Assembly (NCBI GenBank): GCA_021791615.1
Contig: JAJYWG010000386.1
Span: forward strand, 1-26,982
DNA length: 26,982 bases
DNA from: Actinomycetes bacterium
GTDB lineage: Bacteria > Actinomycetota > Acidimicrobiia > Acidimicrobiales > RAAP-2
Direction: 5' to 3'
The translations under genes and the position numbers were made by a program. Positions 22,883 through 26,982 of the stretch are shown here, in pieces; position 1 is the first letter of the stretch; each line of letters opens with the position of its first letter. The notes under the pieces are model-generated. The model was given only the letters and a program-made list of their open reading frames with translations, did not search any database and was not told where the DNA came from.

Positions 22883-23788
22883 ATGGGACTGCTCGACGGG
22901 AAAGTCGCGATCGTCACCGGCGCCGGCCGGGGGATCGGGCGCGAAGAGGCGTTGCTGCTGGCGTCGGAGGGAGCGACGGTCGTCGTGAACGACGTGGGCG
23001 CATCGGTCGAAGGCCAGGGAGGGGACGTCCACCCGGCCCAGGAGGTCGTCGACCTCATCACGTCGTCGGGCGGGAAGGCGAGCGTCAACGGTGACGACAT
23101 CAGCTCCTGGGATGGCGCCAAGAGCGTGGTCGAGCAGGCGGTCGACACCTACGGATCGCTGGACATCCTGGTGAACAACGCCGGCATCCTCCGGGACAAG
23201 ATGTCGTTCAACATGGAGGAGTCCGACTGGGACGACGTCATCCGGGTCCACTTGAAGGGCCACTTCGCCCCGACCCACCACGCCGCCGTGTACTGGCGAT
23301 CCAAGTCCAAGGCCGGCGAGGCCGTTTCGGGCAGGATCATCAACACGTCGTCCGAAGCCGGCCTCTACGGGAACGCCGGTCAGGCCAACTACTCGGCGGC
23401 CAAGGCCGGCATCGCCTCGATGACGTGGGTGCTCGCCCGCGAGCTCGAGCGCTACGGGGTGACCGTCAACGCGATCGCCCCCAGGGCCAGGACCCGTATG
23501 ACCGAGAACCTTTTCGGCCAGCTCGCCGCCAAGAAGGACGACGCGTTCGACGAGTGGGACCCGAAGAACGTCGCACAGCTCATCGGGTTCCTGGCGTCCG
23601 ACGCGGCCGCCGACGTGAACGGCCAGGTGTTCGTGGTGTTCGGCGGGAACATCTGGGCCATGGGCGGGTTCCACCCGGTCGGCGAAGTGCACCGCGACAA
23701 CGCGTGGACCCCGGCCGAGCTGGTGGCGGCCAAAGGCGAGCTGTTCAAGGGGATCGACTCGGGCATTCCCAAGTTCAGCTTCTTCTGA
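22883..23788 (+). CDS. Short-chain dehydrogenase, Hsd4A-like (3-hydroxyacyl-CoA dehydrogenase type)
   Basis: A 301-residue NAD(P)-dependent oxidoreductase. The cofactor motif TGAGRGIG is at 12-19, NNAG at 98-101 and the catalytic Ser157-Tyr170-Lys174 in NTSSEAGLYGNAGQANYSAAK. The opening MGLLDGKVAIVTGAGRGIG, the block VNDVGASVEG and the block IRVHLKGHFAPTHHAAVYWR are those of the mycobacterial Hsd4A and eukaryotic multifunctional-enzyme-2 dehydrogenase group, which oxidises (3R)-hydroxyacyl-CoA esters and steroid side-chain or 17-beta-hydroxyl groups. The start at ATG 22883 fits the family. The neighbouring hydrolase and TetR gene suggest a small lipid-catabolic unit. Exact substrate is inferred from the family only. 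Confidence 0.88.
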   Translation: MGLLDGKVAIVTGAGRGIGREEALLLASEGATVVVNDVGASVEGQGGDVHPAQEVVDLITSSGGKASVNGDDISSWDGAKSVVEQAVDTYGSLDILVNNAGILRDKMSFNMEESDWDDVIRVHLKGHFAPTHHAAVYWRSKSKAGEAVSGRIINTSSEAGLYGNAGQANYSAAKAGIASMTWVLARELERYGVTVNAIAPRARTRMTENLFGQLAAKKDDAFDEWDPKNVAQLIGFLASDAAADVNGQVFVVFGGNIWAMGGFHPVGEVHRDNAWTPAELVAAKGELFKGIDSGIPKFSFF

Positions 23789-23814
23789 TCGGCCCGCGTC
23801 GAGATGGTGGGCAG

Positions 23815-24732
23815 TTGACGACTGGGTCCGAGGCAGGGGCCGCGTCTGTCGGCGCGTGGGAGGCCGCGGGCACCTGGCGCCATCTGGCGGTGGGCAATCC
23901 GCCCCACCGCCACCGTTTCTTCACCGTCGACCGTCCTGCGACCCTCACCGAGACGCTCGAGCCGCTGGTAGTGATCCACGGCTTCCCGACGTCGTCATTC
24001 GACTTCCATCTCGTGCTCGACCAATTGTCCGAGCACCGGCGGGTGCTCCTGATCGACCTGCTGGGGTACGGCCTCTCGGACAAGCCGGACCTGGCCTACA
24101 CGATCGACGTCCAAGCCGACGCGGTGGCCGCCTGGACTTCCGAGCTCGGCCTCGGCCAGCTGGCGCTGCTGACCCACGACATTGGCGACACCGTCGGAGG
24201 AGAGCTCCTGGCCCGGCAGATGGAAGGCCGGTGGCCGGTGACGGTGACCCGGCGGGTGGTGACCAACGGGAGCATCTACATCGAGATGGCCCAGCTGAGC
24301 GCCGGCCAGGAGCTGCTGCTCTCCCTCCCCGACGAGCGGCTCGGCCCCGACGCGCCGATCGACCGCGCGTCGATGACGTCGAGCCTGTCTCAGACGTTCA
24401 GCCCCGCCCACCACGTCGCCGCGCCCGAGCTCGACGCCATGTGGGCCCTGGTGGCCCGGGAGGACGGGCACCGCAACCTGCCCCGCCTGATCCGCTACAT
24501 CGAGGAGCGCCGGCGCAACGAGCGGCGTTTCACCGGCGCCATCGAAGACCACCCCTCTCCCCTCGCCGTGGTGTGGGGTCAGGACGACCCCATCGCAGTG
24601 GCCGCGATGGCCGACCGCCTCGTCGAACGGCGTCCCGACGCGGTACTGACCGTCTTGGAGGAGGTCGGTCACTTCCCGATGATCGAGGCGCCGGCCAGGT
24701 TCGCCGCCGCGCTCTCGGTGCACCTCGGCTGA
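23815..24732 (+). CDS. MEST-like alpha/beta hydrolase with Asp nucleophile
   Basis: A 305-residue alpha/beta-hydrolase. The nucleophile elbow is LLTHDIGDTVGGELL, with Asp122 in place of Ser, as in epoxide hydrolases and haloalkane dehalogenases. VIHGFPTSSFDF is the oxyanion strand, GQDDPIA the late acidic turn, and His286 lies in EVGHFPMIEAP. The blocks THDIGDTV, TNGSIYIEM, ELDAMWALVAREDGHRNLPRLIRYIEERRR and WGQDDP resemble from memory the animal MEST/PEG1 protein, a poorly understood member. TTG 23815 is the only start in range, with GGTGGG just upstream; the gene begins 26 bases after the dehydrogenase, so both probably share a transcript. Substrate unknown. Confidence 0.82.
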   Translation: MTTGSEAGAASVGAWEAAGTWRHLAVGNPPHRHRFFTVDRPATLTETLEPLVVIHGFPTSSFDFHLVLDQLSEHRRVLLIDLLGYGLSDKPDLAYTIDVQADAVAAWTSELGLGQLALLTHDIGDTVGGELLARQMEGRWPVTVTRRVVTNGSIYIEMAQLSAGQELLLSLPDERLGPDAPIDRASMTSSLSQTFSPAHHVAAPELDAMWALVAREDGHRNLPRLIRYIEERRRNERRFTGAIEDHPSPLAVVWGQDDPIAVAAMADRLVERRPDAVLTVLEEVGHFPMIEAPARFAAALSVHLG

Positions 24733-24810
24733 AAGCGGCGGGGGGCGGCGGGACGCTGGGGAAGCGGCCCCCTGCCGGCCTATTGTGGGAGCGGGAGAAC
24801 GGAGGGCGAG

Positions 24811-25488
24811 GTGACAGGAGGCGGACAGCGCGACAGCGGGGCGTCTCGCCGGGAGCGCAAGAAGGCCGAGACCCGATCGCGGATCGTCGAGAGCGCGACG
24901 GCGCTGTTCTTGGAGCGCGGGTACGACGCCACGACGCTCCTCGAGATCACCGAACGGGCCGACGTCGCGTCGCGGACCTTCTACCTCCACTTCCGGTCCA
25001 AAGCCGACGTGGCACTGGCGCGCTTTCAGGACTGGTTCGAGGACTTCATGGCGGCTCTGGGCACCGTCCCCGAGGAAGCCGGGCTCCGCGAGCTGCTCCA
25101 AGAGACGCTCGGCCATCTCCAGCTCAAAGGCTACGCCAGCGGCATCCGCCTGCGCGATCCCAGTGGCCGACCCATCCCCCCGGTCGTGGCCGCGCTCTTG
25201 CTGAGCGAGTCCCATGCAGAGATCGCCGGCCGCTTTTACCAGCTCAAGGTGGAGGCGCTCCGCCGGCTCGCCTCCTTCTTCGAGCAGCGGTTCGGCTACG
25301 ACCCAGCGTCGGTCGAGCCGTACATCATCGCATCGGCACTGCTGGCAGCCTGGACAGTCGCCATCTACGGCTTCGGCCACCTCGCCCAAGCCACCGACGA
25401 CCCGCCGGCACCCGACGAGCTGTCCGTTGCGAGCCTGACGGCGTACTTGGAAGGCATCGAGACCCTGGCTCGCCGGCGCACACGCTGA
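24811..25488 (+). CDS. TetR-family transcriptional regulator
   Basis: A 225-residue one-component repressor-type regulator. A basic N-terminal tail (RRERKKAETRSRIVESA) leads into the helix-turn-helix GYDATTLLEITERADVASRTFYLHF (about 38-61), followed by an all-helical ligand domain that matches no subfamily I recognise. GTG 24811 has GGAGG six bases upstream. It follows the hydrolase by 78 bases on the same strand and may control the dehydrogenase-hydrolase unit; no operator was found that would prove it. The gene ends before a strong hairpin at 25566. Confidence 0.9.
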   Translation: MTGGGQRDSGASRRERKKAETRSRIVESATALFLERGYDATTLLEITERADVASRTFYLHFRSKADVALARFQDWFEDFMAALGTVPEEAGLRELLQETLGHLQLKGYASGIRLRDPSGRPIPPVVAALLLSESHAEIAGRFYQLKVEALRRLASFFEQRFGYDPASVEPYIIASALLAAWTVAIYGFGHLAQATDDPPAPDELSVASLTAYLEGIETLARRRTR

Positions 25489-25791
25489 GGGCTCTTTGGA
25501 CCTGCTCCAGCCTGCTCTCGGCTGGTCATGCCCGACAATGCCTGGTCACGCCCGTCGATACGGACGGGGCCGGCCCCACGGCCGGCCCCGATCCACTCCT
25601 GGTACGCCTGTCGCCGGAAGCCCGCCCGGCTCACTGGACGTTGCTCGTTGAGGGGCCGACGTCAGTCCACCGCCAGCCCGGTGCACGGTGTGCCCGGGGG
25701 ACGGAACCTCTCCGGCCTCGAAATTCGTCGGTCCGTTCAGGCTTCCGGCTGAAGCTCGCCACCGAACGGTGGCTGTCTCCGACCCGGCGGA
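25489..25791. other. Intergenic region after tetR
   Basis: 303 bases. It holds a 10-bp hairpin (25566-25589), a 7-bp inverted repeat GCCACCG/CGGTGGC with a 2-base centre (25758-25773) and a 13-base imperfect direct repeat CTGGTCAYGCCCG (25522 and 25542). Frames open here lack coding-type base use. No gene is supported. Confidence 0.5.
25566..25589. terminator. Perfect 10-bp hairpin between convergent genes
   Basis: GGGGCCGGCC and GGCCGGCCCC form a perfect stem with a 4-base loop (CCAC), 77 bases past the tetR stop. A T-run is absent on either side. The place between tetR and the convergent small frame at 25792 suits a bidirectional terminator. Confidence 0.5.
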
Positions 25792-25962
25792 TCACCCTCC
25801 TCGGTAGAACCCGTCGATCGCATCGGCAAGCTCCTTTCCGTCGTCCGGGATCCGGGGCCTTCGATCACCCCGTACCCTGCTCCCATTCTCCTCCTTCACG
25901 GCGACGTTGCCAAGAGGGTTGGCCTGGATCTTCGCGACGGACCTCCCGGCGAAGCCGCCCAC
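25792..25962 (-). CDS. Small unrecognised protein (56 residues)
   Basis: A candidate small gene not recognised by family. From GTG 25962 it would read a 56-residue peptide that contains SVAKIQANPLGNVAVKEENG and ends GKELADAIDGFYRGG before TGA. Counted by eye, GC by codon position is about 71, 49 and 80 per cent, the pattern of real genes in this window, and its Lys/Glu/Asn/Ile content is unlike the Arg/Pro/Gly-rich shadow frames. Against it: no ribosome site or TANNNT box is seen before the GTG, and the same strand also holds an overlapping 49-residue frame (25737-25886) with AGGAGG upstream but non-coding base use. It is divergent from the dehydrogenase at 25999. It could also be the remnant of a larger gene. 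Confidence 0.4.
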   Translation of the reverse strand: MGGFAGRSVAKIQANPLGNVAVKEENGSRVRGDRRPRIPDDGKELADAIDGFYRGG

Positions 25963-25985
25963 AGCGGGCGCTGGGGCTCGCGCCC

Positions 25986-25991
25986 TACCAT
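25986..25991 (+). promoter_or_regulatory. -10 box TACCAT before the 25999 gene
   Basis: TACCAT fits TANNNT and predicts a transcription start one base before ATG 25999, favouring that ATG over the in-frame ATG at 25990, which overlaps the box. Confidence 0.45.
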
Positions 25992-25998
25992 GCAGGGC

Positions 25999-26820
25999 AT
26001 GCCCCTCCCTGCTCCCGCACCCCACACCACCTGCCTGGTCACCGGTTCCTCGTCGGGCATCGGCGCCGAGATCGCCCGCGAGCTGGCCCGCCGAGGCCAT
26101 GGGGTGACCCTCGTCGCTCGGCGCGACGCGCTGCTCAGGGCATTGGCCGACGAGCTGGCCGGCGCGTACGGCGTGAGGGTCGAAGTGCTCCAGGCAGACC
26201 TCACCGACCCCGACGCGCGCAGCGGGCTTGCGGCCGCCCTGGCTGACCGAGAGCTCACGGTCGACGTCCTTGTCAACAACGCAGGAGCCAGCACGATGGG
26301 ACCCAGCTACCGAGCGGAGCGCTCGTCCGAGCTCTCGATGGTCCGTACCGACGTCGAGGCCGTCGTCGATCTCTGCCAGCTCTTCACCCCGGGCATGGCC
26401 AGCAGGCGGCGAGGCTCGGTGCTCAACACCGCGTCGACCGCGGCGTTCCAACCCCTGCCGGGTCAAGCCGGCTACGGCGCGTGCAAGGCGTTCGTCCTGT
26501 CGTACTCGCTGGCCCTACGGGCCGAGCTCCGGGCGGTCGGTGTCAACGTCACCGCCCTGTGCCCCGGGCCGGTGCACACCGGGTTCGGAGAGGCCGCCGG
26601 CATCACCGACGATGAGGCAGCTCAGGCCCTGCCGAAAGTGATGTGGGTCCCGGTGGGCCGCGTGGCGCGGGAAGCGGTGGACGGCATGGAACGCGACGCC
26701 GACGTCGTGATCCCGGGCATGGCCAACCGCATCGGCGCGTTTGCCGGCCGCCACGCCCCCGCGCGCCTGGTGCTGTCGATCATGGCACGCAACCACCCTG
26801 CCCTGTCCCCCAAGCGCTGA
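25999..26820 (+). CDS. Short-chain dehydrogenase/reductase
   Basis: A 273-residue classical SDR oxidoreductase. The cofactor motif TGSSSGIG is at 15-22, with LVARR after the second strand (Arg suggests NADP preference), NNAG in VDVLVNNAGASTMG, the catalytic Ser in NTASTAAFQPLPGQ and Tyr-x-x-x-Lys in YGACKAF, followed by CPGPVHTGFGE. The pattern is that of the DltE/YqjQ-like subgroup of SDRs with a conserved PGPVxTxF; the substrate is unknown. The C-terminus is basic. ATG 25999 is preferred over 25990 because of the TANNNT box. Confidence 0.88.
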   Translation: MPLPAPAPHTTCLVTGSSSGIGAEIARELARRGHGVTLVARRDALLRALADELAGAYGVRVEVLQADLTDPDARSGLAAALADRELTVDVLVNNAGASTMGPSYRAERSSELSMVRTDVEAVVDLCQLFTPGMASRRRGSVLNTASTAAFQPLPGQAGYGACKAFVLSYSLALRAELRAVGVNVTALCPGPVHTGFGEAAGITDDEAAQALPKVMWVPVGRVAREAVDGMERDADVVIPGMANRIGAFAGRHAPARLVLSIMARNHPALSPKR

Positions 26821-26835
26821 GGATGCGACATCGTC

Positions 26836-26859
26836 GAGCGGGCGGTGGTGCCCGGGCTC
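26836..26859. terminator. Imperfect hairpin between convergent genes
   Basis: GAGCGGGC pairs with GCCCGGGCTC with a 2-base bulge and a 6-base loop, 16 bases after the dehydrogenase stop and overlapping the stop of the convergent partial gene. It could end both transcripts. Confidence 0.3.
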
Positions 26860-26982
26860 AGTTCGCGGCAGGCACCTCGGCCGTCGCTTCGCCGACGACC
26901 TTTTCCTCGCCGTCCTGGTTCACGAGCCGGACGTCGAGGTCCACCAGGCGCCGCCCGCCCTCCTCTCGCTTGCCCGAGACGA
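26858..26982 (-). CDS. 3' end of a MaoC-like hydratase (partial)
   Basis: Only the last 40 residues lie in the window; the 5' part is beyond base 26982. The stop TGA is at 26860-26858. The peptide runs through GKREEGGRRLVDLDVRLVNQ and DGEEKVVGEATAEVP to the C-terminus, the usual closing strands of hot-dog-fold MaoC-type enoyl-CoA hydratases (V-x-NQ-x-G-E ... G-x-A-x-V). It is convergent with the dehydrogenase at 25999. A related hot-dog thioesterase is possible. Confidence 0.6.
   Translation of the reverse strand, partial: VSGKREEGGRRLVDLDVRLVNQDGEEKVVGEATAEVPAAN

Noticed and set aside
21545..23692. Long minus-strand open frame opposite glycerate kinase and the dehydrogenase
   Set aside because: It runs through the tRNA gene and opposes two well-recognised enzymes; no family features.

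Overview
The window is high-GC DNA with short intergenic gaps, many GTG starts and several start codons that sit about 7 bases after a TANNNT box (leaderless transcription). Together with a 42-residue surface repeat (consensus GYWxVASDGGxFxFG...GSMGGxPLxxPxVGM), this suggests an actinomycete, most likely of the class Acidimicrobiia. That placement is from family knowledge and was not tested by a search.

Left part (1-10.1 kb): three predicted secreted proteins carry the 42-residue repeat. One is a SpoIID/LytB-domain protein on the minus strand whose repeat array is cut by a TAG at bases 2-4. The other two are tandem plus-strand paralogs, each an FG-GAP-type propeller followed by exactly six repeats. 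Between them lie a glycosyltransferase on the plus strand and a convergent, translationally coupled methyltransferase-like plus glycosyltransferase pair on the minus strand.

Middle (10.1-20.9 kb): a HhH-GPD DNA glycosylase and an alpha/beta hydrolase on the plus strand are followed by a long minus-strand block. Read in its own direction the block runs ClpP protease, Wzm-type permease, Wzt-type ATPase with a C-terminal cargo-recognition domain, methyltransferase-like protein, two glycosyltransferases, a type IV pilin-like protein, a PIG-V-like membrane mannosyltransferase and a further glycosyltransferase. The simplest reading is a locus that builds, possibly caps, and exports a cell-surface polysaccharide. 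The glycosyltransferases fall into two paralog families (1963, 3029 and 16262; 11573 and 15066), and the methyltransferase-glycosyltransferase couple occurs twice, so the locus grew by duplication.

Right part (21.5-27 kb): tRNA-Leu(TAG), a glycerate kinase, an Hsd4A-like short-chain dehydrogenase, a MEST-like alpha/beta hydrolase with an Asp nucleophile, a TetR regulator, a probable small unknown gene, a second short-chain dehydrogenase and the 3' end of a MaoC-like hydratase. This side looks like lipid or acyl-CoA metabolism with its own regulator.

The most unusual element is the surface-repeat module. The two intact proteins keep six copies and a cysteine pair 28 residues apart around the first copy, as expected of a closed, disulfide-capped domain. 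I infer, without proof, that this module acts at the cell envelope, perhaps on the polysaccharide made by the neighbouring genes.
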